Origin: Hyphomicrobiales bacterium | GTDB lineage: Bacteria > Pseudomonadota > Alphaproteobacteria > Rhizobiales > Rhizobiaceae | DNA: 64,000 bases | Assembly: GCA_900468065.1 (NCBI GenBank) | Contig: UBTA01000043.1 | Coordinates: forward strand, 1-64,000 | Direction of reading: 5' to 3' | Part shown: one piece after another, positions 51,592 to 60,608 of the stretch | How the letters are laid out: every line of letters begins with the position of its first letter | Numbering within the stretch: the stretch's first letter is position 1 | Notes under the pieces: generated by a model | The model's input: the letters and a program-made list of their open reading frames with translations, nothing else | Told to the model about the DNA's origin: nothing | Databases searched by the model: none | Program-made: the position numbers and the translations under genes

Positions 51592-52635
51592 GTGACCCAA
51601 ATCAAGATTGCATTTGACGGCGAAAGCCTAATCACCCCAGCGGCCATAACCTCCGAACTATCCTCCTCCAAGAACGATCTTCATTACGAGCAGCTTGCGA
51701 CCGGCCGCGTAGAGGTCACACTTGCGCTGAAGATTGCACAACAACAGATCCAGGAGGATCAGGACCCGGCGCTCATCATCCATCGCCTGATTGGCGCGCT
51801 TCACGAAACGCGCCGCAGATATCATCACAATGTCTGGCAGGAGCTGATCCCGATCGTTCAAAACCACCCGGTCGCGGATTTCTTTCATGAGGATCCGTTC
51901 ACGCGCTGGTCGTTCATGAAGCCGCGCGGTTATTCGGGCGATGCTCAGTTGATTGACTTCATCTACGGTCACCCCACGATTGCAGAGGAAATCGCCAAGG
52001 CGTCGCCACTCGGCAAGGAACTCTACGGCTACACCAGCCAGTCCCCGTCTCCGGTCGCAGTGCGTGAACGCCGAGATCTCCTGACGCGTTACGTCGACGA
52101 AATCGCGACCGAAAAAGGCCCAGGCACTGAAATCCTAACGGTGGCGGCCGGCCATCTGCGCGAGGCCGACAACTCGGCGGCCTTGCGGGAAAAGCGGATC
52201 AAGCGGTGGGTGGCTCTTGACCAGGATCCGCTCAGCGTCGGTTCGATGGTACGCGACTTCAGCGGCACATGCGTCGAGGCGATGGACGGCTCCGTTCGCG
52301 GTTTGCTGACGAAATCGCACACGATCGGCAAGTTCGACTTCATCTACGCGGCAGGTCTTTACGACTATCTTGCCGACAAGGTGGCGATCAAGCTGACCCA
52401 GACTTGCCTGGACATGCTGAAGCCGAACGGTGTGTTTCTGTTCGCGAATTTCTCGCGCGACGTCGATGATGACGGCTACATGGAAACTTTCATGAACTGG
52501 GCGCTGTTGCTGCGTTCTGACGTGGAAATGTGGAATATCATCAACGCCAGCGCCGATCGCAATTCGATCGACGCGCGTGTCGAGTTCGGTGAAAACCGGC
52601 ACATCGTTTACGGTATCATCCGTAAACATAACTAA
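51592..52635 (+). CDS. class I SAM-dependent methyltransferase
   Basis: A protein of about 347 residues. An N-terminal helical domain (HRLIGALHETRRRYHHNVWQ) leads to MKPRGYSGDAQLIDFIYGHP and a C-terminal Rossmann methyltransferase: TEILTVAAGHLREAD (SAM loop), WVALDQDPLS, FDFIYAAGLYDYLADK and LKPNGVFLFANF. The MKPRGYSGD signature is shared with methyltransferases related to extracellular-factor (fatty acid methyl ester) synthesis. A GTG at 51592 after GAGGCTCGA is the best start; the open frame begins at 51448. Substrate unknown. Confidence 0.75.
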   Translation: MTQIKIAFDGESLITPAAITSELSSSKNDLHYEQLATGRVEVTLALKIAQQQIQEDQDPALIIHRLIGALHETRRRYHHNVWQELIPIVQNHPVADFFHEDPFTRWSFMKPRGYSGDAQLIDFIYGHPTIAEEIAKASPLGKELYGYTSQSPSPVAVRERRDLLTRYVDEIATEKGPGTEILTVAAGHLREADNSAALREKRIKRWVALDQDPLSVGSMVRDFSGTCVEAMDGSVRGLLTKSHTIGKFDFIYAAGLYDYLADKVAIKLTQTCLDMLKPNGVFLFANFSRDVDDDGYMETFMNWALLLRSDVEMWNIINASADRNSIDARVEFGENRHIVYGIIRKHN

Positions 52636-52639
52636 GTTT

Positions 52640-52664
52640 CAGGGGGCGGCCTAACCGCCCCCTG
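52640..52664. terminator. bidirectional hairpin terminator
   Basis: CAGGGGGCGG-CCTAA-CCGCCCCCTG is a perfect 10-bp stem with a 5-base loop, between the convergent stops at 52635 and 52666. T-runs are weak on both sides, but the position and stem strength support a shared terminator. Confidence 0.7.
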
Positions 52665-52665
52665 C

Positions 52666-53943
52666 TCAACCCTTGAACAGGTATTGCTCGATCGAAGCCG
52701 CCTTCATCTCGATTGAGAAGCCTGATGCCTTCGGTGGCATATAGGCGGCGTTTTCGATGATGCACGGATCGAGAAAATGTTCGTGCAGGTGGTCGACATA
52801 TTCGATCACCCGGCCCTCCTTGGTCCCAGACACGGCAACATAATCGATCATCGACAGATGCTGGACATATTCGCACAGCCCGACACCACCGGCATGTGGC
52901 CAGACCGGCAGGTCATATTTTGCGGCGATCAGAAGAACCGCAAGCACTTCGTTCAGGCCGCCCATGCGGCATGAATCGATCTGGACGATGTCGATCGCGC
53001 CCTCAGCAATGAACTGCTTGAACATGATGCGGTTCTGGCACATCTCGCCGGTCGCGACCTTGACGGCGCCAATGCCTGCGCGGATCTTGCGATGTCCGGC
53101 AACGTCGTCAGGACTGGTCGGTTCCTCGATGAAGAATGGCTTGGCGAAGGCGAGCTTGTTGACCCATTCGATCGCTTCGTTGACTTCCCAGACCTGGTTG
53201 GCATCGATCATCAGGTAACGATCGGGGCCGATGACGTCGCGGGCGATGCGCAGGCGACGGATGTCGTCCGCCAAATCGCGGCCCACCTTCATTTTAATAT
53301 GGTTGAAGCCGGCATCGATCGCTTCTTGGCAGAGACGGCGCAGTTTGTCATCGTCATAACCGAGCCAGCCGGCGGATGTCGTGTAGCAGGCATATCCTTC
53401 CGCCTCGAGCGTCGCGATGCGTTCGCCCTTGCCCGCCTCTGCACGCTTGAGAATGCCAACGGCCTCATCGCGGGTGATCACATCGGTCAGATAGCGGTAG
53501 TCGACAATATCGGCGATCTCCTCGGCCGGCATGTCTGCGATCAGCCGCCAGACGGGTTTGCCCGCCTGTTTGGCAAGCAGGTCCCACACGGCGTTGACGA
53601 CAGCGCCGGTGGCAAGATGCATCGCACCCTTGTCCGGGCCGATCCAGCGGAGCTGGCTGTCGCCGGTCAGGTGGCGCCAGAATTTGCCGGGATGGGCAAG
53701 GATCTCGCCGAGTTGGGCGCCGATGACCAGGTGCTTCATCGCATTCATGGCCGCACAGCAGATTTCGTTGCCACGGCCGATGGTGAAGGTTAGGCCGTGA
53801 CCGGAGAGTCCGTCCGTGTCGGTATCGAGAATGACATAAGCTGCAGAATAATCCGGATCGGGGTTCATCGCGTCCGAACCGTCCAGGCTTTGCGAGGTGG
53901 GGAAGCGCAGGTCGAAGACGCGGAGATCGGTGATACGGGTCAT
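52666..53943 (-). CDS. fucD: L-fuconate dehydratase (enolase superfamily)
   Basis: A 425-residue enolase-superfamily enzyme. It begins MTRITDLRVFDLRFPTSQSLDGSDAMNPDP and has HLATGAVVNAVWDLLAKQAG, the Lys pair in GFNHIKMKVGRDLADDIRRL, metal-ligand blocks LMIDANQVWE, FIEEPTSPDD and ATGEMCQNRIMF, and the late HAGGVGLCEYVQHLSMIDY. This pattern is that of FucD, which dehydrates L-fuconate to 2-keto-3-deoxy-L-fuconate. It is the last gene of an 11-gene fucose operon. Confidence 0.92.
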   Translation of the reverse strand: MTRITDLRVFDLRFPTSQSLDGSDAMNPDPDYSAAYVILDTDTDGLSGHGLTFTIGRGNEICCAAMNAMKHLVIGAQLGEILAHPGKFWRHLTGDSQLRWIGPDKGAMHLATGAVVNAVWDLLAKQAGKPVWRLIADMPAEEIADIVDYRYLTDVITRDEAVGILKRAEAGKGERIATLEAEGYACYTTSAGWLGYDDDKLRRLCQEAIDAGFNHIKMKVGRDLADDIRRLRIARDVIGPDRYLMIDANQVWEVNEAIEWVNKLAFAKPFFIEEPTSPDDVAGHRKIRAGIGAVKVATGEMCQNRIMFKQFIAEGAIDIVQIDSCRMGGLNEVLAVLLIAAKYDLPVWPHAGGVGLCEYVQHLSMIDYVAVSGTKEGRVIEYVDHLHEHFLDPCIIENAAYMPPKASGFSIEMKAASIEQYLFKG

Positions 53944-54031
53944 GGGTTTGCTCCGAAAAGTATGGGCGGCAGGCTGTGGTCAGGGGATTATGAATTGGCC
54001 GGTGCAGAGAAGCCCCGCATCGGCCAACCCG

Positions 54032-54877
54032 TTAGATATCTGCTCGCGTGGTCTGCTTCTGGCTGCCGAGGCCCTCGATACCGAGTTCAACCACATCGCC
54101 GGGTTTCAGGTAGCGCGGCGGCTTCATGCCCATGCCGACGCCGGGTGGCGTGCCGGTGGAGATGATGTCGCCGGGATGCAGCGACATGAACTGGCTGAGA
54201 TAGGACACGAGGAAGGCAGCGCCATAGACCATGGTCCTTGTCGTGCCGTTCTGTACGGTTTCGCCGTTGACTTTCAGCCAGAGCCCAAGGTTCTGCGGAT
54301 CGGCGACTTCGTCCTTCGTCACCAGCCAGGGGCCGATCGGACCGAACGTGTCGCAGGACTTGCCCTTGGTCCACTGGCCGGAACGCTCGATCTGGAAGGC
54401 GCGTTCGGAAACGTCGTGGACGGTGCAATAGCCGGCTACATAATCGAGAGCGTCGGCTTCGGAGACATATTTGGCAGTCTTGCCGATGACCACACCGAGT
54501 TCGACTTCCCAGTCGGTCTTTTCCGAACCGCGCGGGATCAACAGATCATCATTCGGGCCGACGATTGCCGAGGTTGCCTTCATGAAAACGACGGGTTCCG
54601 GCGGAACGGCCATGCCGGATTCGGCCGCATGGTCGGCATAGTTGAGGCCGATGCATATGAATTTTCCGATGCCGGTGACGCAAGGGCCGATGCGCGGCGT
54701 ACCGGCGACGACCGGCAGGCTTGCCGGATCGAGCTTTGCCAGCGCGGCAAGTGCTGCGGGATCGATATCCTTGCCGCCAATATCAGAAACATGGGCGGAA
54801 AGGTCGCGGATTGCGCCGTCAGCGTCGAGGATGGCCGGCTTTTCAGCGCCCGGTGCGCCATAGCGAAGAAGTTTCAT
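54032..54877 (-). CDS. FAH-family hydrolase, probably 2,4-diketo-3-deoxy-L-fuconate hydrolase
   Basis: A 281-residue fumarylacetoacetate hydrolase-family enzyme. The metal and catalytic motifs are FICIGLNYADHAAESGM, EPVVFMKATSAIVGPND, WEVELGVVIGKTAKYVSEAD and the C-terminal LHPGDIISTGTPPGVGMG. By context, next to the keto-deoxyfuconate dehydrogenase and fuconate dehydratase, it would split 2,4-diketo-3-deoxy-L-fuconate to pyruvate and L-lactate. Family members also act on related C5-C7 diketo acids, so the substrate is inferred from the operon. Confidence 0.88.
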   Translation of the reverse strand: MKLLRYGAPGAEKPAILDADGAIRDLSAHVSDIGGKDIDPAALAALAKLDPASLPVVAGTPRIGPCVTGIGKFICIGLNYADHAAESGMAVPPEPVVFMKATSAIVGPNDDLLIPRGSEKTDWEVELGVVIGKTAKYVSEADALDYVAGYCTVHDVSERAFQIERSGQWTKGKSCDTFGPIGPWLVTKDEVADPQNLGLWLKVNGETVQNGTTRTMVYGAAFLVSYLSQFMSLHPGDIISTGTPPGVGMGMKPPRYLKPGDVVELGIEGLGSQKQTTRADI

Positions 54878-54901
54878 TGATGTGTGTCCTGTTTCAAGGC
54901 G

Positions 54902-55636
54902 TCAGATCGTCCAGCCACCGTCGATGGCGTAGGCCTGGCCGGTCGTGTAGGTGGCACCGGCGAGATAGACAGCGAGGTCGGCGATCTCTTCCGGCGTGCC
55001 GAGCCGGCCCATCGGCTGGCGGGCGATGAAGGCGGCGCGGGCGGTATCGTAGTCGCCCTGCGAACGCATGCGCTCCTGCAGTGACGGGCTTTCGACGGTG
55101 CCGGGGCAAATGGCGTTGCAACGGATGCCCTGAGCGACATAATCGGCAGCAACGGCCTTGGTCAGGCCGATGACGGCAGCCTTGGTAACCCCGTAGGCGA
55201 AGCGGTTTGGTACACCCTTGATGCTGGAGGCGACCGACGACATGTTGACGATGGAACCGTCGCCGCGCGCCAGCATGCCGGGCAGAACGGCGCGGATGGT
55301 GCGGATCATCGCCTTGACGTTGAGATCGAAGGCGAATTCGAGATCGCTATCCTTCATCTCCAGCACCGATCCGCCGTGGACGACGCCGGCACAATTGAAC
55401 AGTACATCTATGTCGCCGATTTCAGCGACCAGCGTCGAAACCGCCTCGGCCTCCAGCACATTGAGAATGTGGGTTGAGATGCCTGGCTCCTTGGTCAGGT
55501 TGGAGAGGGCCTCGGCGTTGATGTCGGTGGCGTGGACAATGGCGCCCGCGCGGGCGAAGGCGAGGGCCGAGGCCTGGCCTATGCCTTGTGCCGCAGCGGT
55601 GATCAGGACTATCTTGCCGGTCAGATTGGCGGTCAT
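54902..55636 (-). CDS. SDR, probably 2-keto-3-deoxy-L-fuconate dehydrogenase
   Basis: A 244-residue classical SDR. The coenzyme motif is LITAAAQGIGQASALAFAR, NCAG near residue 80, catalytic Ser in NMSSVASSIKG and YGVTK for Tyr/Lys, ending GQAYAIDGGWTI. The acidic D after the second strand (HATDIN) suggests NAD. In the operon it would oxidise 2-keto-3-deoxy-L-fuconate to the 2,4-diketo acid, the step between FucD and the FAH hydrolase. Confidence 0.88.
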   Translation of the reverse strand: MTANLTGKIVLITAAAQGIGQASALAFARAGAIVHATDINAEALSNLTKEPGISTHILNVLEAEAVSTLVAEIGDIDVLFNCAGVVHGGSVLEMKDSDLEFAFDLNVKAMIRTIRAVLPGMLARGDGSIVNMSSVASSIKGVPNRFAYGVTKAAVIGLTKAVAADYVAQGIRCNAICPGTVESPSLQERMRSQGDYDTARAAFIARQPMGRLGTPEEIADLAVYLAGATYTTGQAYAIDGGWTI

Positions 55637-55650
55637 GTCATTAGCCTCTT

Positions 55651-56100
55651 TTAGGTTTTCTTGCGTTCGACGATAAGAATGTGATCGGCGGCGAGCACGA
55701 CGTCATCGCGCTGATTGATGACTTCGCAGCGTTCGGTGACGCGGCCGGATGCCGGCCGCTTCGGGTCGTCGTCTTTGGCTGCGATCGTTACGCGCGTGCG
55801 GATCGTATCACCAATGTGGACGGGACGGACAAACCGCAATCGGTCATAGCCATAAGAAAACGCGACCGGATTGATCAGGGACGCAGTCAGACCGACGCCG
55901 ATGGAAAAGATCATCGTGCCATGGGCGATGCGTTGGCCGCCTGGCAAGGTCTTGGCGAATTCGGCATCCATGTGATGCGGAAAGAAATCGCCGGTATGAC
56001 CGGCATGAACGACGAAATCGGTCTCGGTGATCGTTCGGCCGGTGGTCAGCCGGACGGAGCCGAGTTCGTAGTCTTCGAAATGGATGATCTGTTCGCTCAT
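55651..56100 (-). CDS. MaoC-family hot-dog hydratase
   Basis: A 149-residue MaoC-like protein ([56 protein letters not shown] with the D-x4-H/G-H hydratase pattern partly visible). Family members hydrate enoyl-CoA double bonds or bind thioesters. No CoA chemistry is expected in fucose breakdown, so its role is unclear. Its ATG overlaps the stop of the Gfo/Idh gene (ATGA), showing that it is a true member of the operon. Confidence 0.85.
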   Translation of the reverse strand: MSEQIIHFEDYELGSVRLTTGRTITETDFVVHAGHTGDFFPHHMDAEFAKTLPGGQRIAHGTMIFSIGVGLTASLINPVAFSYGYDRLRFVRPVHIGDTIRTRVTIAAKDDDPKRPASGRVTERCEVINQRDDVVLAADHILIVERKKT

Positions 56101-57182
56101 AATTCAAATCCCGGTAGCTGGGCAATTGGCGTTGCCGGCTTCGCGCTGGATTGATAGGCGGCTTCGACCAGCGCCATGGTCTGCCAAGCATCTTCGACGG
56201 AGCCAGTCAGCACCTCGTCCTCGCCGATGGCAAAGCGTTGCAGGCTGGCCATACGATTGGCAAAGGCATCTGGAAACCATGCGCCTTGCAGCGGCACGGA
56301 AACCCATTCGTCGCCCCCTGCCGGGCGTATCCAGAGCTCGTCCGGCTCGCCGCGCGGATAGTCGAGATTGACGCCGAGCTTGATATAGGCGGCGCCCTTC
56401 GTGCCCGAAATGCGGAACTCGCAGGCCTGGAATTTCCGGCCGAAATCATGGTCGTGATTGACCGACAGAACGCAGCGCAGTCGGTCGCCATAATCGAGAA
56501 TAGCAGCCGTGCGGGTCTGGGCGACGTCGTGGTTTGGATGGCCGATGGTCTTGGCATGAATCCCCAGCGGGTTGCCGATGAGACCGCGGATAAAATCCAG
56601 ATAGTGGATGGAGTGCATGGCGATTTCGATCCGCGGCAGGCCCTTGAGGAAAGGCCAAAGACCCCACGGCGTCGCCAGCGCCAGCCAGGCATCGAAATCG
56701 ACGATCTCGCCAAGAAATCCGCGCTCGACCGCATCCTTCAAGGCCAACATCATCGGCGCGAAACGCAGCTGAAAGTTGACCGCAGCCTTCAACTGTCTGG
56801 TGCGGCATATGTCCAGGATTTCCGTGGCTGCGGTTAGATCCGAGCCCATCGGCTTTTGAATGAGGACGGCAGCGCCCAACGGCAGTTTCGACAGGATCGC
56901 GGCATGCGTTGCCGGGGGGGTCGCAAGATCAAAGACGGCGTCTTCAACCGCGAGCGCTTCATCTTGGCTGGCGAATACCTGGATGCCCCAGGTTTCGGCC
57001 AGTCCCCGTGCTTTAACGGCATTTGGATCGTAGAGACCTGCGACCGGAAAACCAGCTTTCCTGTAGGCCGGCAAATGGGCGTCGCCGACGATACTGCCAG
57101 CGCCGAAAATGACGATAGGACGCGGCGTGGCGGGCTTGGGCCACCATTGGCGCAGCATTGTCGGATCGAAATGCTCAGTCAT
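56097..57182 (-). CDS. Gfo/Idh/MocA-family oxidoreductase
   Basis: A 361-residue sugar-type dehydrogenase. The N-terminal NAD(P) fold is [36 protein letters not shown]-type catalytic Lys appears in [12 protein letters not shown], and the C-terminal sheet domain carries [12 protein letters not shown]. In the fucose operon a plausible job is oxidation of L-fucose or a related pyranose to the lactone. No other fucose 1-dehydrogenase is seen in the window, so this is the best candidate, but that is inference. Confidence 0.85.
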   Translation of the reverse strand: MTEHFDPTMLRQWWPKPATPRPIVIFGAGSIVGDAHLPAYRKAGFPVAGLYDPNAVKARGLAETWGIQVFASQDEALAVEDAVFDLATPPATHAAILSKLPLGAAVLIQKPMGSDLTAATEILDICRTRQLKAAVNFQLRFAPMMLALKDAVERGFLGEIVDFDAWLALATPWGLWPFLKGLPRIEIAMHSIHYLDFIRGLIGNPLGIHAKTIGHPNHDVAQTRTAAILDYGDRLRCVLSVNHDHDFGRKFQACEFRISGTKGAAYIKLGVNLDYPRGEPDELWIRPAGGDEWVSVPLQGAWFPDAFANRMASLQRFAIGEDEVLTGSVEDAWQTMALVEAAYQSSAKPATPIAQLPGFEL

Positions 57183-57504
57183 GATGAAAAACCTCTTCCA
57201 TCATTGCCCACCACTCACCGTCCTTGCGGGTAGCAAGCGGCTTCTGGCAGGGCATGCAGACCGACCACCACTCCTTGTTTTTCGGATGCGCCGCAATCTT
57301 GGCCATGTCGGAGTCGAAATCGGTACCTTCATATTCCCAGTAGCCGAACAACAGGTTTTCCGGCTCCTTCAGGAAGATCGAATAGTTGGTGATGTTGCAG
57401 TCCGAAATCAGGGCAAGGATTTCGGGCCACACGGCTGCATGCAGCCGCCGGTATTCCTCAACCTTAGTCGGCTCAAGCCCGATCACCATGCTCATGCGCT
57501 GCAT
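57175..57504 (-). CDS. L-rhamnose/L-fucose mutarotase (RhaM family)
   Basis: A 109-residue RhaM-like protein: VIGLEPTKVEEYRRLHAAVW, NYSIFLKEPENLLFGYWEYE and the final [21 protein letters not shown]. The conserved His in RRLHAAVWP is the expected catalytic residue. It interconverts alpha and beta anomers of 6-deoxysugars, supplying the form the dehydrogenase uses. GGGAGACGG precedes the ATG. Its end overlaps the start of the Gfo/Idh gene by 8 bases. Confidence 0.9.
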   Translation of the reverse strand: MQRMSMVIGLEPTKVEEYRRLHAAVWPEILALISDCNITNYSIFLKEPENLLFGYWEYEGTDFDSDMAKIAAHPKNKEWWSVCMPCQKPLATRKDGEWWAMMEEVFHHD

Positions 57505-57516
57505 AACCGTCTCCCG

Positions 57517-58632
57517 TCAGGCCCGGAATTCGCGGGTAAATTCTTCGACCGAGCGCGATTTGACCGCATCCCAGTCCCAGGCGATGCCGATGCCCGGCTC
57601 GGATGGTGCGAGCGCCTTGCCATCGACAATCTCCATCCGCTTCTCCGTCAGATCGTCGAGCTGGGGAATATACTCGACATATTTACCGTTTTGTACGGCG
57701 CAAACCAGGCTGACATGCAGTTCCATCAGGAAATGCGGGCAGACGGGAATGTTGAAGGCTTCGGCTGCATGCGCGACCTTCAGCCATGGGGTGATACCGC
57801 CGATGCGGGCGACGTCGACCTGAACGATCGAGCAGGCGCCTTTTTGCATATATTCACGGAAATGGCGGATCGAATACATCGATTCACCGACGGCGATCGG
57901 CGTCGTGGTCGAACGCGAGAGACGGATATGGCCATCAAGATCATCAGCCGGAAGCGGCTCCTCGATCCACGCGAGATCGAGTTCCTGCAAGCGCGCGGCC
58001 CGGCGGATCGCTTCATCGACGGCAAAGCCCTGATTGCAGTCAGTCATGATCTCGAATACGGGACCGACGGCTGCACGCACCGCCGACAGCCGGTCGTAAT
58101 CTTCCGAGCCATGCGGGCGACCGATCTTAATTTTGGAGCCGGAAAAGCCATTTGCCTTGGCCTGCAGGGCATCATCGACCAATGCCTGCTTGTCGATATG
58201 CAGCCAGCCGCCTTCGGTCGTGTAGAGCGGGCAACGGTCACGGGCGCCGCCGGCGAGCTTCCACAGAGGAAGGTTCTGCTTCCTTGCCCGCAAATCCCAG
58301 AGTGCCGTATCGACGGCCGCCAGCGCCAGCGCCGTGATCGGGCCGATCGTGGTGGCGTGCGTGGCGAATTCCAGCTTGTGCCAGATCGCCTCGATGCAGT
58401 CGGAATCGGCGCCGATCAACAGCGGCACGAGATGGTCTGACAGCAGCCGCATGACGGAAGAGCCACCCGAGCCGATCGTATAGCTGTAGCCCGTGCCTGT
58501 TGCGCCATCGGAATCGGTGATGGTGACGAAGGGGGTTTCCTGGCTGACAAAGCTCTGGATCGCGTCGGTCCGCTTCACCTTCGGTTGAAGGTCGACCATG
58601 CGCAGTTCAATTTTCTCGATACGGGCCATCAT
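57517..58632 (-). CDS. mandelate racemase/muconate lactonizing enzyme-type enolase
   Basis: A 371-residue enolase-superfamily enzyme distinct from FucD. The base KxK lies in SGSKIKIGRPHG, the metal ligands in IMTDCNQGF, WIEEPLPADDL and AVGESMYS, and a His in VCPHFLMELH. It may handle a second sugar acid taken up by the same transporter or an epimer of fuconate; the substrate is unknown. The start (MMARIEK at 58632) is preceded by AAGGAATCT. It is encoded between the ABC ATPase and mutarotase genes. Confidence 0.85.
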   Translation of the reverse strand: MMARIEKIELRMVDLQPKVKRTDAIQSFVSQETPFVTITDSDGATGTGYSYTIGSGGSSVMRLLSDHLVPLLIGADSDCIEAIWHKLEFATHATTIGPITALALAAVDTALWDLRARKQNLPLWKLAGGARDRCPLYTTEGGWLHIDKQALVDDALQAKANGFSGSKIKIGRPHGSEDYDRLSAVRAAVGPVFEIMTDCNQGFAVDEAIRRAARLQELDLAWIEEPLPADDLDGHIRLSRSTTTPIAVGESMYSIRHFREYMQKGACSIVQVDVARIGGITPWLKVAHAAEAFNIPVCPHFLMELHVSLVCAVQNGKYVEYIPQLDDLTEKRMEIVDGKALAPSEPGIGIAWDWDAVKSRSVEEFTREFRA

Positions 58633-58639
58633 AGATTCC

Positions 58640-59737
58640 TTAAGCGACAAGGCTCTTGCCGGTGGTCAGGTCGAACAGGTGTGCTTGTAAGAGATCGAAG
58701 CTCATCTTGATGGTCTGGCCGGACGGCAGGGGGCGCGGGTTGAGCATGCGTGACACCCAATCGCGGCCGTTGAAGCCGACAAAGACCAGTGTCTCATTCC
58801 CCAGCGGTTCTGTGATCGAAACCGGAAGCTGAAGTTCGGCGACCGCCTCGGCATCGCCCGAATTCAGACCATGACCGGTCGGGTAGAAATCGTCGGGCCG
58901 AAGGCCGAAGGTTACCTTCTGGCCAGTCGTCAGGCGCTGGCGAAACTTCGGGGGGATCGGCAGGGTAGCGCCGGTGGCGAAGACCAGCTTGCCGCCGTCA
59001 ACCGTTACATCATCCATATTCATCGGCGGCGAGCCGATGAAGCCGGCAACAAACTTGGTGAGCGGCCGTTTGAACACATCTTCAGGCGTACCGATCTGCT
59101 CGATATGGCCATCGCGCATGATGACGATGCGGTCGGACAGCGTCATCGCCTCGACCTGGTCATGCGTGACGTAGATCATCGTTGCCTGCATGCGTGCATG
59201 CAGCTTCTTGATCTCGGTGCGGACCTGCGTGCGCAGCTTGGCGTCGAGATTGGACAGCGGCTCGTCGAACAGGAAAACGTCCGGGCGCCGGACGATTGCC
59301 CGGCCCATGGCCACACGCTGGCGCTGGCCGCCGGAAAGCTGCGAGGGGCGGCGCTCAAGAAGATGCGAAAGGTCGAGAATGGCTGCAGCATCCGCCACCT
59401 TTTCCTTGATTTCCTCGGGCGGACGTCCGGCGATCTTCAGTGAAAAGCCCATGTTCTCGCCAACCGTCATATGCGGATAGAGCGCATATGACTGGAACAC
59501 CATGGAAATGTTGCGGGCGCGGGGTGGCAGGTCGTTGACGACATTGTCACCGATCTCGATCGTGCCGCCGCTGACATCTTCAAGGCCGGCGATCATCCGC
59601 AGCGTCGTCGATTTTCCGCAGCCGGACGGGCCGACCAAAGCGATGAACTCGCGGTCCTTCACTTCGAGATCGATGCCGTGCACCACTTCCAGCGCGCCGT
59701 AGCGCTTGACCAGTTTCTTGAGACTGACGGGAGCCAT
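58640..59737 (-). CDS. sugar ABC transporter ATP-binding protein (MalK/UgpC type)
   Basis: A 365-residue ABC ATPase with a C-terminal TOBE regulatory domain. Walker A GPSGCGKST, signature LSGGQRQRVAMGRAIVRRP, Walker B VFLFDEPLSNLDAKLR and switch His YVTHDQVEAMTL are intact. The length and TOBE part (about 240-360) mark the MalK/UgpC carbohydrate group. It energises uptake of the sugar, probably L-fucose or an oligosaccharide containing it, with the two permeases upstream. Confidence 0.93.
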   Translation of the reverse strand: MAPVSLKKLVKRYGALEVVHGIDLEVKDREFIALVGPSGCGKSTTLRMIAGLEDVSGGTIEIGDNVVNDLPPRARNISMVFQSYALYPHMTVGENMGFSLKIAGRPPEEIKEKVADAAAILDLSHLLERRPSQLSGGQRQRVAMGRAIVRRPDVFLFDEPLSNLDAKLRTQVRTEIKKLHARMQATMIYVTHDQVEAMTLSDRIVIMRDGHIEQIGTPEDVFKRPLTKFVAGFIGSPPMNMDDVTVDGGKLVFATGATLPIPPKFRQRLTTGQKVTFGLRPDDFYPTGHGLNSGDAEAVAELQLPVSITEPLGNETLVFVGFNGRDWVSRMLNPRPLPSGQTIKMSFDLLQAHLFDLTTGKSLVA

Positions 59738-59741
59738 AAAA

Positions 59742-60608
59742 TTATCCTTTGACCGCGCCGAAGGTGAGGCCGGAGACGAGGTGTTTTTGTATGATAAAGG
59801 TGAGTGTCAACGCCGGGATAATCATCACGACAGCCAAGGCACACATGCCGCGCCAGTCGATCGTAAATTCCGCCGTATAGTCGAGCAGGCCGACCGGCAG
59901 CGTCTTTGAATTCACGGAGCGGGTGATCTGCGAGGCCAGCGCATATTCGTTCCACGAGATCAGGAACGCAAAGATACCCGCCGATGCGATGCCGGGACCG
60001 GCAAGCGGAAACTCGACTTGCCAAAAGGCTTGCCAACGCGTGCAGCCGTCGATCTGGGCAGCTTCCGCCAGATCTTTCGGTACCTGCCGGAAAAAACCAT
60101 CGATCAGCCAGATGGTGAAGGGCACGTTGAGCGCGACATAGGTGAGGATCAGCGCGAAATGCGTATCGATGATACCGGTGCGAGCAAAGATCATGAACAA
60201 GGGCAGCGATAGTGCAATGCCGGGCACGGCGCGGGTGAGCATGAAGCCGAGGAAGATCGCCGACTTGCCCTTGAACTTGTAGCGCGCAAAGGCGTAACCG
60301 CCCGCCATGCCGATCCCGAGCGCAATGAATGTCGAAGTGATCGAGACGATCAGCGAGTTGCGGAAATAGGACCAGACCGGAATGCCACCCTGGCCGGCGC
60401 CAGAAAACATCGATCTGTAAGCGTCAAGCGACAGGTCCTGCGGAATCCAGACGGGGGGCTTCGCCATGATCTCGACGGTGGGGCGCAGCGATGACAAGAT
60501 GATCCAGAAGCCGGGCAGGCAGATGAGCAGCATCGCTACAAACAGGGTGATGATATGGGCGAGCGAATAAAGCCGCTTGCGCAGGCGGTGGGACGAATTG
60601 ATATCCAT
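59742..60608 (-). CDS. sugar ABC transporter permease (MalG type)
   Basis: A 288-residue inner-membrane permease with six predicted helices. The EAA motif is DLAEAAQIDGCTRWQAFWQVEFPLAGPGI. The C-terminus ends HLVSGLTFGAVKG, typical of MalG-like subunits. The ATG at 60608 (MDINSSHR) coincides with the stop of the partner permease; an ATG 6 bases upstream is an alternative. It forms the pore with the MalF-type protein. Confidence 0.92.
   Translation of the reverse strand: MDINSSHRLRKRLYSLAHIITLFVAMLLICLPGFWIILSSLRPTVEIMAKPPVWIPQDLSLDAYRSMFSGAGQGGIPVWSYFRNSLIVSITSTFIALGIGMAGGYAFARYKFKGKSAIFLGFMLTRAVPGIALSLPLFMIFARTGIIDTHFALILTYVALNVPFTIWLIDGFFRQVPKDLAEAAQIDGCTRWQAFWQVEFPLAGPGIASAGIFAFLISWNEYALASQITRSVNSKTLPVGLLDYTAEFTIDWRGMCALAVVMIIPALTLTFIIQKHLVSGLTFGAVKG

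Noticed and set aside
57109-58440. A 443-codon plus-strand open frame across the fucose operon
   Set aside because: It is antisense to the mutarotase and enolase-type genes, which match known families and have coupled starts and stops.
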